From Bacillota bacterium (lineage in GTDB: Bacteria; Bacillota; Bacilli; Paenibacillales; Paenibacillaceae): 64,000 bases of DNA. Under the pieces are notes generated by a model that saw only the letters and a program-made list of their open reading frames with translations, was not told where the DNA came from and did not search any database. Positions 44,898 to 53,406 of the stretch are shown here, piece by piece. The translations under genes were made by a program, and so were the position numbers. The number at the start of each line of letters is the position of its first letter. The stretch's first letter is position 1. The stretch lies in NCBI GenBank assembly GCA_023391635.1, contig JAEWAQ010000080.1, positions 1 to 64,000 of the forward strand. Reading direction: 5' to 3'.

Positions 44898-44911
44898 TTA
44901 AACCGGTTTAA
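44898..44911. promoter_or_regulatory. LacI-type operator O2
   Basis: TTAAACCGGTTTAA is a perfect 14-bp palindrome sharing its core with O1, 78 bp away centre to centre. A TTGACA (44890-44885) and a TTGACT lie between the two sites on the minus strand, so the promoter is probably flanked by both. Looping repression by the regulator encoded in the operon is a natural model. From 44965 to 45220 I see only the leader of the divergent YIEGIA gene. Confidence 0.75.
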
Positions 44912-44950
44912 TACCTTTGTAAAATAATAGCGCTTTTCCATGAAAAAATG

Positions 44951-44964
44951 TGAAAGCGCTTAAC
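44951..44964. promoter_or_regulatory. Possible CcpA cre-like site
   Basis: TGAAAGCGCTTAAC matches a catabolite-response element except at its last two positions. Another AGCGCT occurs at 44929-44934. Carbon catabolite control of this operon is possible but only weakly supported. Confidence 0.35.
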
Positions 44965-45220
44965 TGGTGTTAGATGCATCTTACAATGAAACCGCTTGTT
45001 TGGCAATACCCTGTTTGCGATTTTTTTAAGACTGCCTTCCCGCGTATCTCGCCCTCTCACTTCGCCGAAGTTTAGGTACTTTCAATGCACATTGACTGAT
45101 ATACGACAGAATGAGCCCATGACGGAATGGGGATAATTGGAACAGCAGCATTGCATATTGGCGAAATCCGGTCTTTACGCATGCCGATAATCGCCAATTA
45201 TTTCGATTTCTAGGGAGGGG

Positions 45221-46120
45221 ATGGACATTTCGTTGTTGCACGCGCAAGAGACGCTGGGCGTCACGATCGGGGTCGGATTCGGGATCGTCTCCCGCCTGTT
45301 GATGCTGAGAACGGATTACCGCCAATACCCGACTTACCCGCACGGCAAGATCATCCATATCTCGCTGGGCGTCATTGCCGCGGCGCTCGGCGCGGTCGCC
45401 GTACCGGCACTCATCAACAAAGATTATACGGCTGTCACCTTTCTCTCCCTCGCCGCCCAGCAATTCCGCGATGTACGCAGCATGGAACGCAGCAGCCTGA
45501 CGAAAGTCGACGAAGTCGAGTTGGTGCCGCGCGGAACGAGTTATATTGAAGGCATCGCCATGATGTTCGAAGGGCGTAACTACCTCGTCATCTTCAGCGC
45601 GTTCGCCGCTTCGTTGTGCAGCATCAGCTTTGCTTGGTATTGGGGAATTCTCGCAGGCTTGTTGTCGCTCGTCGTGAGCAGGTTGTTTCGTTCCGGCAAA
45701 AACGTTGGCTCCTTCGCGGAAGTAGAGTCGGCAGCCGTCAAGCTGGACGGGCCAGATCTGTACGTGGACTCTGTCTATATCATGAACATCGGCCTCGATG
45801 CGGACAGGCAAATCATCCGGGAGCACGGTCGCGGCTTGCTCGTCAAACCTCGATCGATGAATGCCAAAGTAACGCTCGCGAACTTGGGCCAGCGTCAGGC
45901 GATCTTGCACAACCTGTCGACAATTCTCGGCGTTTATCGGGACTCGGGGGAACCGCTGCTCCAGCCGCTTGCCAAGCTGGATCTGAACAACGGGAATCTT
46001 GCGGTGTTCTATCTGCCGCTGGATCAGGATCAAGACAAGGCGATCGAAGTGCTGAAGCACGTACCCGTACTGGAAAATGCCGTACGATTGCCGTCCAAAG
46101 CCGCCAAGAAAGGAGGCTGA
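45221..46120 (+). CDS. YIEGIA family membrane protein
   Basis: This 299-aa protein contains the family-naming stretch TSYIEGIAMMFEGRNY near residue 107. It has membrane segments at about 8-30, 45-68 and 122-155, and a soluble C-terminal domain with ILGVYRDSGEPLLQPLAK. The family is largely confined to spore formers; its function is not established. The start at 45221 is directly behind GGGAGGGG, which is closer than usual; no better start is seen. It is followed 5 bp later by the gene for its small partner. Confidence 0.82.
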   Translation: MDISLLHAQETLGVTIGVGFGIVSRLLMLRTDYRQYPTYPHGKIIHISLGVIAAALGAVAVPALINKDYTAVTFLSLAAQQFRDVRSMERSSLTKVDEVELVPRGTSYIEGIAMMFEGRNYLVIFSAFAASLCSISFAWYWGILAGLLSLVVSRLFRSGKNVGSFAEVESAAVKLDGPDLYVDSVYIMNIGLDADRQIIREHGRGLLVKPRSMNAKVTLANLGQRQAILHNLSTILGVYRDSGEPLLQPLAKLDLNNGNLAVFYLPLDQDQDKAIEVLKHVPVLENAVRLPSKAAKKGG

Positions 46121-46124
46121 ACGC

Positions 46125-46304
46125 GTGCCTGCCAAGATAGCGGCGATTATCGCCCTGCAAGCAAACAACGTTGGCGGAGGCGCCCCCATCTTCGTTGCGG
46201 AAACGAAAGAACAGCAGCAACAGGTCGCCTTCACGCTGGAGAAAATATTGGATGCCGCCGCCCATGAACTGAACGACGGCATCATCATTCTCGTCCATCA
46301 TTAA
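46125..46304 (+). CDS. Small capping-type subunit paired with YIEGIA
   Basis: This is a 59-aa protein starting at a GTG behind AAAGGAGG (PAKIAAIIALQANNVGGGAP). It has a hydrophobic start, a Gln-rich middle and IIILVHH at the end. In spore formers a small protein of this kind regularly follows the YIEGIA gene and is annotated as the capping-complex subunit. An upstream ATG frame start inside the YIEGIA gene lacks a ribosome-binding site. Confidence 0.75.
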   Translation: MPAKIAAIIALQANNVGGGAPIFVAETKEQQQQVAFTLEKILDAAAHELNDGIIILVHH

Positions 46305-46323
46305 CGGAGGCCGTCGTCGTCCA

Positions 46324-46623
46324 TCATTGCCGCCCCTGTCCATCCTTGTCCGGGTCGGCTAGCGCAGCCGTCGCCGCTTCCACGAGGTCGTCGAAGAAAT
46401 CGTCATCGGTCTCGATTGCTTGTTCCACTGTCTCAATGTCTTGCTCTTTTCCCGATTCACGCATGAAGTTGAGCGAATAATTCCAATCGTCCCATCGCTT
46501 GTCGCTCTGCAAAGTCAGTTCGTACGGCTGCGAGTGCCCTTCGACTTCGAATTGCACCCGTCCCAAGTACCCTTCTTGCTCGCTGTAGGACATTTCCGCA
46601 TGAAGCAGTTTCTTTTTCAGCAT
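46324..46623 (-). CDS. Hypothetical acidic protein
   Basis: I do not recognise this 99-aa protein. The N-terminal half (KKKLLHAEMSYSEQEGYLGR) looks like a small beta-rich fold, and the C-terminal 40 residues are strongly acidic (TDDDFFDDLVEA). It has a good AAGGAG site before the ATG and lies 16 bp after map in the same direction, so it is probably a real downstream gene of that unit. No membrane segment. Confidence 0.65.
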   Translation of the reverse strand: MLKKKLLHAEMSYSEQEGYLGRVQFEVEGHSQPYELTLQSDKRWDDWNYSLNFMRESGKEQDIETVEQAIETDDDFFDDLVEAATAALADPDKDGQGRQ

Positions 46624-46639
46624 CCGTTATCGTCTCCTT

Positions 46640-47392
46640 CTAGGCCATCGTCAAAATTATCGGTTCATGATCGGTTACGACGATCGTATGTTCGAACTGC
46701 GCCACATGGCTGCCGTCCGGACAGACGAGACCCCAGCCGTCTTCGGACTGTTCCACCCATTCGGCTCCCGTCGTCAGGAAAGTTTCCACGGCAAGCACAC
46801 TTCCTTTCGCCAGCAGCCTTCCGTCCCGCGGATCTCTGAAGTTCAAAATATTGTCCGGCTCCTCATGCAGTCCCCGTCCGACTCCGTGACCGGACAGATT
46901 GCGAATGACATGAAATCCGTCGGCCGTCGCCTGCCGGTGAATTGCACGGCCGATCTGGTTGATCTTCGCGCCGGATTTCGCCTGCTCGATTCCCCGCTGC
47001 AGCGCGATGCGGGAGCTGCGAAGAAGCTTTTCCTTAACCGGAGAGTCATTCGGAGTCATGACGACGGTCCCGCCCGTATCGGCATAGTAACCGTCCAGCT
47101 CCGCCGAGACGTCGACGTTGACGATATCTCCAGGCTGCAAGATCGTCCGTTCGCTCGGAATGCCGTGCGCTGCCGTGTGGTTAAGGCTGATACAATTCGT
47201 ACCTGGAAATTGATAAACATGACCGGGCGCGGGGGTTGCTCCGTATTGATCCAGCACCGCTTTGCCAACCCTGTCCAGCTCGGCCGTCGACATGCCCGGC
47301 TTTGCCCGCCTGAGCATTTCCTCCCGCGCCAAAGCGACGATTTTGCCGATGCGCCGCAAAGCGATCAATTGTTCATCCGAGCCGACAATCAT
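46640..47392 (-). CDS. map: Type I methionine aminopeptidase
   Basis: This 250-aa enzyme removes N-terminal Met from nascent proteins. The five metal ligands are visible: Asp in NVDVSAELDGYYADTGG (two), His in GHGVGRGLHEEP, Glu in VETFLTTG and Glu in AQFEHTIVV. There is no zinc-finger extension. A -10 TATAAT (47435-47430) lies about 40 bp upstream in the region shared with the divergent repressor gene. It may be a second map copy, since most Bacillota carry one in the ribosomal protein cluster. Confidence 0.95.
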   Translation of the reverse strand: MIVGSDEQLIALRRIGKIVALAREEMLRRAKPGMSTAELDRVGKAVLDQYGATPAPGHVYQFPGTNCISLNHTAAHGIPSERTILQPGDIVNVDVSAELDGYYADTGGTVVMTPNDSPVKEKLLRSSRIALQRGIEQAKSGAKINQIGRAIHRQATADGFHVIRNLSGHGVGRGLHEEPDNILNFRDPRDGRLLAKGSVLAVETFLTTGAEWVEQSEDGWGLVCPDGSHVAQFEHTIVVTDHEPIILTMA

Positions 47393-47454
47393 CGTTTCAT
47401 CCCCTTATTCCAAACTGCAAACTAACCTTATTATACAACAATGCTTTGAAATGC

Positions 47455-47483
47455 TTGACATGATACATAATGTATCATAAATT
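47455..47483 (+). promoter_or_regulatory. XRE gene promoter with operator inside the spacer
   Basis: TTGACA (47455-47460) and TAAATT (47478-47483) are exactly 17 bp apart, and the 17-bp spacer is itself the perfect palindrome TGATACATAATGTATCA (47461-47477). A repressor bound there would block both hexamers. The same site lies about 26 bp upstream of the divergent map -10. Confidence 0.85.
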
Positions 47484-47525
47484 ACATATGAGGCACCCTG
47501 ATACGTTATTCAAGGAGTTATGTTC

Positions 47526-47876
47526 ATGAAAATGGGAGAACGGCTCAGAGAATTGCGCCTGACGCGCAATCTTTCGCAAGAAGAAGTAGCGCGCCATATC
47601 GGCATTACAAGATCCGCATACAGCCACTACGAAATTAACAACAGACAGCCTGTCTATGAGACGCTGATCAAGCTTGCCGCCTTCTTCGACGTATCGCTCG
47701 ACTATATCATCGGAGGCACCTGCGACAAAACTTGCAAGCCCGTCGATGTCGACCCGCACGAGACGAGGAAAATATGGCAATTGCTGCAGCACATGGACCG
47801 GGAACAGCGCAAGCAATCGATTCGGCTCATGAACGATTTGATCGCACAGGATGCCTCAGGCGCCGATACGAGTTAA
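47526..47876 (+). CDS. XRE/Cro-type helix-turn-helix repressor
   Basis: This 116-aa regulator has an N-terminal HTH (about 5-62: LTRNLSQEEVARHIGITRSA, YSHYEINNRQP) and a helical C-terminal tail with TCDKTCKPVD, whose paired Cys might bind metal. The start at 47526 has AAGGAG at 8-nt spacing; an ATG at 47520 is too close to it. The palindrome in its own promoter is the likely operator, and the divergent map gene could be co-regulated. Confidence 0.87.
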   Translation: MKMGERLRELRLTRNLSQEEVARHIGITRSAYSHYEINNRQPVYETLIKLAAFFDVSLDYIIGGTCDKTCKPVDVDPHETRKIWQLLQHMDREQRKQSIRLMNDLIAQDASGADTS

Positions 47877-48011
47877 AATCGTGCGCCGCAGTATTTAATC
47901 ACATTAACGATCTGCCGCTGTCCCGGTATTCCTGTGGCGTGTGCTTCGTTGATTGTATTCGAGCACGACTTGACCGGTCGTCTGCTCCTAGGAAATCCAT
48001 TTTCGCAGCCG

Positions 48012-50093
48012 TTACGCAGGCTCGGGTTCCCGGCGATCGTTCGGCTTCAGCGGCAGCACGATGCGGAATGCCCCTCCTCCGCCCGAATGGTTGTAAGCAT
48101 TAATCGAACCGCCGTGCAATTCCACGATTTCCTTGGAGATCGCAAGACCGAGTCCGCTGCCGCCCGATGAGGAATGGCGCGATTTGTCCTTCTTGTAGAA
48201 GCGGTCGAAGAGGTAAGGCACATCTTCCGGCACGATGCCGCTGCCGCTGTCTTCCACCGTAATCTCGACCGTTCCGGCTTCCTTCGGGCAATGCAGGCAG
48301 ATGCGAATCGAGCCGCCGGCAGGCGTGTATCGCGCCGCATTGAACAGCAGATTTTGGAAGACGCGATCCATCCGGCGAACATCGATCAAGGCCGGTTGCC
48401 CGCTGTCACCCGCCTCCGGAACTTCGCACGTCAATCGAATCCCGCGATTTGCGATATCCAGCCCATACATTTCTTCGAGCCTCTCCCGCCATTGGCCGAG
48501 CGTCAGTTCGACGCGATCCAGCACGACCTTGCGCGCTTCGAGCACCGACAATTCGAACAGGTCCTGGATCAGCTCGCTTAGCCCTTCCACCTTGGACAGC
48601 ATCATGCGAATCGTGGCTTCGCGCCGCTCGCGGTCACTGATGACGCCGTCCCTCAGCGCCTCGAGATACCCTTGCAGCAACGTGATCGGCGTGCGCAGGT
48701 CGTGAGAAATATTGCTGACGAGCTGCCGGCGTGACCGCTCCATCCGTTCGAGCTCGAGATTGGCTTGCGCCAGCGTATCGTTCGTTTCGCGCAAGGCTTC
48801 CGTACGCTCCATGATCCGTTCTTCGAGCCGATTGTTCCATTGCTTCAACTCGGTGGACAGTTGCTCCGCACGTTCATAGGTTTGCGAATATCGCTGGGCG
48901 AGGATGTACGCGTTCATCATGATAAGGAACAGCAATCCGAACGGCACGAGATCGACCGAATGCCACCATCCGTTGTAGAACAGTATGTCGTTCAGCACGG
49001 TCAGCGCCATGACGGCCGCGCCAGTCAGCGCCGTCCTCGCGCCGTCGCGGCGCTTGACACCGCTGCGGATCAAGCCCGCTAAGATGATCGCGCATTGTGC
49101 CAGCACGTAGAGCTGATAGACGGGCAGCCAGCTCGTGAATGCCGCGGTGGGCAGGACGAGTGTCGCCGCGGCCAGCACGACGCCTGCGATACCGGCCGCC
49201 CGGACCCATCGTCTGCGGAATTCCTGCGGATACATCCGCTCGTAATACGCGAATGCCGACCATCCGCTGAACAGTAGGGCGATATATTCCATTCGCGTCG
49301 CTGTCTTCCAGTCCAGCCAAGTCAGCCATTGCACGAGAAACACTTCGTCCACGAGCCCCATGCGCAGAGCGACAAGCAGACACAGCCCGGCGAAGAACAG
49401 ATTGGCCGGTTCCTTTCTTCTTAGCAAATACAACCCGAGATGGTACAGCCCGATCATGAGCAGGCAGCCGAAGACGATGAACTGCTCCGCTGTGCTGCGG
49501 GACTGCTGTCGGTCGATCTGCTCGGACGTGCCCATGATCAGATCGGTGCGAATGCCGCCCTGGCGATGGTCGTAATTACCGACGACAAGGCGCAGTTCCG
49601 TCACGGCGGCATCACCGTTCATCCATACAGTGCCCGGGTATTGTTCCGGCCGGATGGACCGCACGTTCGCGCCGAGCAGCCCGCGCGACAGGACCAACTT
49701 GCCGTCTACGTACAATGCATAGGCGGTAGAGATATTCGGAACCCGGATGGCAAGCCGGCCATTCGTCGTCTGATGGCGGACCGTCAGCCGATAGCTGCCG
49801 TATCCCGAGCCGTGCAGCGGACGGCCGTCGCCGGTCCGCGCCCTATTCCACGTGCCGGGCACTCGCAGCGTCGTTTCCTTGCCGGCGGAGCCTGCCAGCG
49901 ACGACCCTAGCCAGGTGAAGCTCCATTGCCCGGCAAGCGGAACCGCGCCGTCGCGCTCCCATTGCCATTCTGTCAGGTCTAGCACGCCGTCCTTGGCCGT
50001 CGGATGCTGCTTGGCCGTGTGCGCCGCGCATCCTGTCGTCAACAGCAGCAACAGTAAAAATGCCGCGAAAAGTCGTATGCGATATTGGTTCAT
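48012..50093 (-). CDS. 7TM-DISM type sensor histidine kinase
   Basis: This is a 693-aa kinase. It has an N-terminal signal/lipoprotein-like segment (FAAFLLLLLLTTGC), an extracellular galactose-binding-like 7TMR-DISM domain (about 40-200), then seven hydrophobic segments (about 215-400). A coiled coil follows, then HisKA with NISHDLRTPITLLQGYLEAL and HATPase with NLLFNAARYTPAGG, VEDSGSGIVPED and GGSGLGLAISKE. It is divergent from the regulator gene at 50338, its probable partner. The ligand may be a carbohydrate. Its only AAGG before the ATG lies in a hairpin arm (50104-50126). Confidence 0.9.
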   Translation of the reverse strand: MNQYRIRLFAAFLLLLLLTTGCAAHTAKQHPTAKDGVLDLTEWQWERDGAVPLAGQWSFTWLGSSLAGSAGKETTLRVPGTWNRARTGDGRPLHGSGYGSYRLTVRHQTTNGRLAIRVPNISTAYALYVDGKLVLSRGLLGANVRSIRPEQYPGTVWMNGDAAVTELRLVVGNYDHRQGGIRTDLIMGTSEQIDRQQSRSTAEQFIVFGCLLMIGLYHLGLYLLRRKEPANLFFAGLCLLVALRMGLVDEVFLVQWLTWLDWKTATRMEYIALLFSGWSAFAYYERMYPQEFRRRWVRAAGIAGVVLAAATLVLPTAAFTSWLPVYQLYVLAQCAIILAGLIRSGVKRRDGARTALTGAAVMALTVLNDILFYNGWWHSVDLVPFGLLFLIMMNAYILAQRYSQTYERAEQLSTELKQWNNRLEERIMERTEALRETNDTLAQANLELERMERSRRQLVSNISHDLRTPITLLQGYLEALRDGVISDRERREATIRMMLSKVEGLSELIQDLFELSVLEARKVVLDRVELTLGQWRERLEEMYGLDIANRGIRLTCEVPEAGDSGQPALIDVRRMDRVFQNLLFNAARYTPAGGSIRICLHCPKEAGTVEITVEDSGSGIVPEDVPYLFDRFYKKDKSRHSSSGGSGLGLAISKEIVELHGGSINAYNHSGGGGAFRIVLPLKPNDRREPEPA

Positions 50094-50264
50094 TGCGTCT
50101 TACGCCTTCTGTATCTTCAAGAAGGCTCTGTCGTATGCGCATCCCATGTTCTTAATCTCCTTAACTTTTACGATCGAATCCCGCAAATCCCCTTCTAGTA
50201 TGGGAGGTCGCCACCAGCCTGTCAATTGCCGCCGGGCGGGTTTCCGGCGCGGAACAACCGATCA

Positions 50265-50294
50265 TTGCCCGAACGGCGGCGAATTCGCTATAAT
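50265..50294 (+). promoter_or_regulatory. Sigma-A promoter of the response regulator gene
   Basis: TTGCCC (50265-50270) and TATAAT (50289-50294) are 18 bp apart, 44 bp before the GTG start. Confidence 0.7.
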
Positions 50295-50337
50295 GTAAGG
50301 TATTCGTTCGACATTGGAGCAGTTGGAGGGGAAAGTT

Positions 50338-51111
50338 GTGATAGGGCAATCGGCCCGCATTCTGGTCGTGGACGACGAGCAGGATATTCTCGATTTAATC
50401 AAATTGTATCTCGAGCGGGAACACTATATCGTCCACACCGCCTTGAGCGGAGAGGATGCCGTCCAGATGGCCCATGAGCACAAGCCCGATCTGATCGTCC
50501 TGGACATCATGCTCGGCAGCCTGGACGGCATTGAGGTATGCCGATCGCTGCGCACTGGAGAATTCGACGATGTGCCGATCCTGTTCGTCAGCGCGCGAAG
50601 CGAAGATCACGATATTATCACCGCGCTCGCCGAAGGCGGAGACGATTACATAACCAAGCCGTTCAGTCCGAGCCAATTGGTGGCGCGCGTCCATGCGCAT
50701 ATCAGGCGGCGGAGAATGCATGCCCGTTCGAAATCCGAGCCCGACGCATCGGCAGCCATACTGGCTTTTCCCGGACTTGAAATCGATTATCGCCAGCTCG
50801 AGGTCCGGCGCAATCATGAGAAGCTGATGCTCTCCGCGAAAGAATTCGAACTGCTCTCGGCAATGGCCAAGCAGCCGAACCGGGTATTCCCGCCAAGCGA
50901 GCTGTATCGGCACGTATGGCAATCGGACAGCATCGGGGATACGCGCACCTTGATGGTCCACATTAGCAACTTACGCAAGAAGATCGAGCTGGACCCGACG
51001 CGACCGCAATGGATACAGACTGTGCGCGGCTTCGGCTACCGGTTCTGCCCGGACGGCGGAGCAGGCGTTGCGGTCGCTTCCTGTGCGTGTACGGAAGCCC
51101 GCTCGATTTGA
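50338..51111 (+). CDS. OmpR/PhoB-type response regulator
   Basis: This 257-aa regulator has the receiver domain (1-120) with DDEQD, phospho-acceptor Asp in LIVLDIMLGSLDG and YITKPFS. The winged helix (about 140-235) has LSAKEFELLSAMAKQ and TVRGFGYRF. A Cys-containing tail of about 20 residues follows. The GTG at 50338 after GGAGGGG is used as start. Divergent from the 7TM kinase gene, it probably receives phosphate from it. The methyltransferase gene follows within 30 bp. Confidence 0.9.
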   Translation: MIGQSARILVVDDEQDILDLIKLYLEREHYIVHTALSGEDAVQMAHEHKPDLIVLDIMLGSLDGIEVCRSLRTGEFDDVPILFVSARSEDHDIITALAEGGDDYITKPFSPSQLVARVHAHIRRRRMHARSKSEPDASAAILAFPGLEIDYRQLEVRRNHEKLMLSAKEFELLSAMAKQPNRVFPPSELYRHVWQSDSIGDTRTLMVHISNLRKKIELDPTRPQWIQTVRGFGYRFCPDGGAGVAVASCACTEARSI

Positions 51112-51136
51112 TCTGACGATAAAGGATGTTGTCGAC

Positions 51137-52009
51137 TTGATTCAGATGGCAAAAGATTGGCAGGATTACGAATTGATCGATACGGGCGGCGGCGAGAAAT
51201 TGGAGCGCTGGGGACATGTCGTATTAAGGCGGCCCGACCCGCAAATTATTTGGCCGATGACGGCGGAGACGGAGCGGTGGAAGCAAGCGGACGGTCATTA
51301 CCGCAGGAGCGCTTCCGGCGGCGGCAACTGGTCGTTCCGCCAGACGCTGCCCGAACGTTGGAGCATCGCCTACGGCCCGCTTAAATTCCATATCCGGCCG
51401 ACCAATTTCAAGCATACCGGGCTGTTCCCGGAGCAAGCGTTCAACTGGCGCTGGATGATGGACAAGATCGAGCAGGCGGGGCGTCCGATCCGGGTGCTCA
51501 ATCTGTTCGCTTATACGGGCGGCGCCACGCTAGCGGCGGCTTCTGCCGGCGCCGAAGTATGCCATGTGGACGCAGCGAAGGGCATGGTGCAATGGGCCAA
51601 GGAGAATGCTCAATTGTCCGGCCTCGGCGAGGCGCCGATTCGCTATATCACCGACGACGTGTTCAAATTCGTCGAGCGCGAGCAGCGGCGCGGCAGGCAA
51701 TACGATGCGATCATTATGGACCCTCCCTCCTACGGGCGCGGCCCGGGCGGAGAAGTGTGGAAGCTGGAGGACAGCTTGTATCCGTTTCTGGAATCGTGCA
51801 CGGCGATCCTCTCGGATCAGCCGTTGTTCGTATTGGTGAACTCGTACACGACCGGGTTGTCTCCTACTGTGCTGCATAATTTGCTGCACATGGCGTTTCG
51901 GCGCAAGCATGGCGGCACGCTGAATTGCGAAGAAATCGGCCTGCCAATCACCTCCAGCGGCTTGGTGCTTCCTTGCGGCATGTTCGGCAGGTGGGAACGG
52001 CATGATTAA
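51137..52009 (+). CDS. Class I SAM-dependent methyltransferase (RlmI-like)
   Basis: This is a 290-aa methyltransferase. The SAM-binding loop is NLFAYTGGATLAAASAGAEV, with acidic loop VDAAKGMVQWAKEN and catalytic motif IIMDPPSYGRG, as in the rRNA methyltransferases related to RlmI; the N-terminal PUA domain of RlmI is absent. A nucleic-acid substrate is likely but unproven. The start is uncertain: a TTG at 51137 has AAAGGA 10 nt upstream, and the ATG at 51146 lacks a clear site. It overlaps the lipoprotein gene by 8 nt. Confidence 0.85.
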   Translation: MIQMAKDWQDYELIDTGGGEKLERWGHVVLRRPDPQIIWPMTAETERWKQADGHYRRSASGGGNWSFRQTLPERWSIAYGPLKFHIRPTNFKHTGLFPEQAFNWRWMMDKIEQAGRPIRVLNLFAYTGGATLAAASAGAEVCHVDAAKGMVQWAKENAQLSGLGEAPIRYITDDVFKFVEREQRRGRQYDAIIMDPPSYGRGPGGEVWKLEDSLYPFLESCTAILSDQPLFVLVNSYTTGLSPTVLHNLLHMAFRRKHGGTLNCEEIGLPITSSGLVLPCGMFGRWERHD

Positions 52010-53264
52010 CCGGTATCGCTGCGGCGGGCGGCAGTTCGGCTCGGTCGGTGCGATCCTGCTGCTACTCGCCCTGACGCTGCTTGCTGCTTGTTCTGACAAA
52101 GCGCCGTCCGGCAGCGGACAGCCGGCTGTTCCGGGTACGGGTTCTCCTCCCGCTGCCGCGGAAACGCCCAGCTCTTCGCCAACGCCTACACCCGCTCAAC
52201 CGCTTGTATTCGAGGCGACGCTGCTCGCGATCGGGGACATCATGGTGCACTCGCCGCAACTGCCCGCCTACCACGACGCGGACAGCGATCGCTACGATTT
52301 TACGGAATGGTTCGCACGCGTGGCCCCGATATTCCGCGAAGGGGACTGGGTTGTCGGCAACCTGGAGACACCGCTTGCAGGCGCCGACCTCAAGTATTCC
52401 GGTTACCCCCGGTTCAATGCGCCGGCGGAACTGGCCGATGCCTTGCGCGAAGCCGGCGTGCAGCTCGTCTCCACCGCGAACAACCATTCGATGGACCGCG
52501 GATTCGCAGGCATTCAGCGCACGCTGGAACATGTCAGGAAGTCGGGCATCGTCCCTTACGGCACGGCGGCATCCACGGAGGAAGCCGAGAGGCTCGTCAC
52601 GACTGAACGAAACGGCATCAAGATGGGGTTTCTCGCCTACACGTACGGTACGAACGGCATTCCGATTCCGGCCGACAAGCCGTTCGCCGTCTCCCTGATC
52701 GATACGGATCGTATGGCCCGGGAGATCGGGCGGCTCCGCGAAGCCGGTGTCGATGTCGTGACCGTCTCCGTGCACTTTGGAGCGGAGTACCAGCGGCTTC
52801 CGAACGACGAGCAGCAGCGGATCGTCCGGTCGGCGATCGGCGCCGGTGCGGATATCGTTCTCGGCTCGCATCCGCACGTCGTTCAGCCCTATGACATCGT
52901 GAAAGTGTCTGCTCCGGACAGCTCACTGGGCGAGGAGCGCAGCGGTGTCGTCATCTATTCGCTCGGCAATTTCATCTCCAACCAGTCCGGCAATTGGAAG
53001 GATGTCGGCCTCATCTTCGGCGTACATTTGAAAAAAATCCAGCAGCCTGACGGCTCGTCCGTCACGACGTGGGAGCGCATCTCCCTCGTGCCGACATGGG
53101 TGCATATTGTCGGGCAAGGCCGCAATCGCCATTATACCGTGCTGCCTCTGCGCCAAACGCTGGAATCGCGCGACGACCCGACATTGAAGGATGCGGATTA
53201 CGCGAGTATGCAGAAGATGCTGGACGGCATCGAGAAGCACCTGCATACGTACCAGAAAGGCTAA
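52002..53264 (+). CDS. CapA/PgsA-family metallophosphatase-like lipoprotein
   Basis: This 420-aa extracellular lipoprotein has a signal peptide ending LTLLAAC, a Pro/Ser linker (28-65), and a CapA domain of the calcineurin-like fold. Motifs are LLAIGDIMVHSPQLP, VVGNLETPLAG, VSTANNHSMDRG, VSVHFGAEYQ, LGSHPHVVQPY and YSLGNFISNQ. CapA proteins take part in poly-gamma-glutamate synthesis or attachment, but no capBC synthase genes are nearby, so the role here is open. It overlaps the methyltransferase gene. Confidence 0.88.
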   Translation: MINRYRCGGRQFGSVGAILLLLALTLLAACSDKAPSGSGQPAVPGTGSPPAAAETPSSSPTPTPAQPLVFEATLLAIGDIMVHSPQLPAYHDADSDRYDFTEWFARVAPIFREGDWVVGNLETPLAGADLKYSGYPRFNAPAELADALREAGVQLVSTANNHSMDRGFAGIQRTLEHVRKSGIVPYGTAASTEEAERLVTTERNGIKMGFLAYTYGTNGIPIPADKPFAVSLIDTDRMAREIGRLREAGVDVVTVSVHFGAEYQRLPNDEQQRIVRSAIGAGADIVLGSHPHVVQPYDIVKVSAPDSSLGEERSGVVIYSLGNFISNQSGNWKDVGLIFGVHLKKIQQPDGSSVTTWERISLVPTWVHIVGQGRNRHYTVLPLRQTLESRDDPTLKDADYASMQKMLDGIEKHLHTYQKG

Positions 53265-53300
53265 GCCCGCTGCGTTTGACAGCTTGCTTAGCCTTCTTTT
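53257..53300 (+). terminator. Intrinsic terminator after the CapA gene
   Basis: AAGGCTAAGC (53257-53266) and GCTTAGCCTT (53286-53295) form ten pairs and are followed by CTTTTCTT. The 5' arm overlaps the stop codon. Confidence 0.85.
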
Positions 53301-53340
53301 CTTGATCATTCAGCATTTATAAGTTTCACGCCTTAAAGTT

Positions 53341-53377
53341 AACGGCACCGTCCTCGATGGGCGGTGAAGCCGTTTTT
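53341..53377 (+). terminator. Second terminator, between convergent genes
   Basis: AACGGC (53341-53346) with GCCGTT (53369-53374), plus an inner ACCGTCC/GGGCGGT, is followed by TTTAC. It backs up the first terminator before the convergent marR-like gene. Confidence 0.75.
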
Positions 53378-53406
53378 ACTTGCATAACTTGATTTTTACT
53401 GCTGAA

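Noticed and set aside
45157..45198. ATTGGCGA/TCGCCAAT inverted repeat before the YIEGIA gene
   Set aside because: Arms are only eight bases with a long loop and no promoter relation; too weak to list as an element.
52062..52877. A 271-codon minus frame opposite the CapA gene
   Set aside because: Shadow frame with no ribosome-binding site; the + strand has the CapA motifs and lipoprotein signal.
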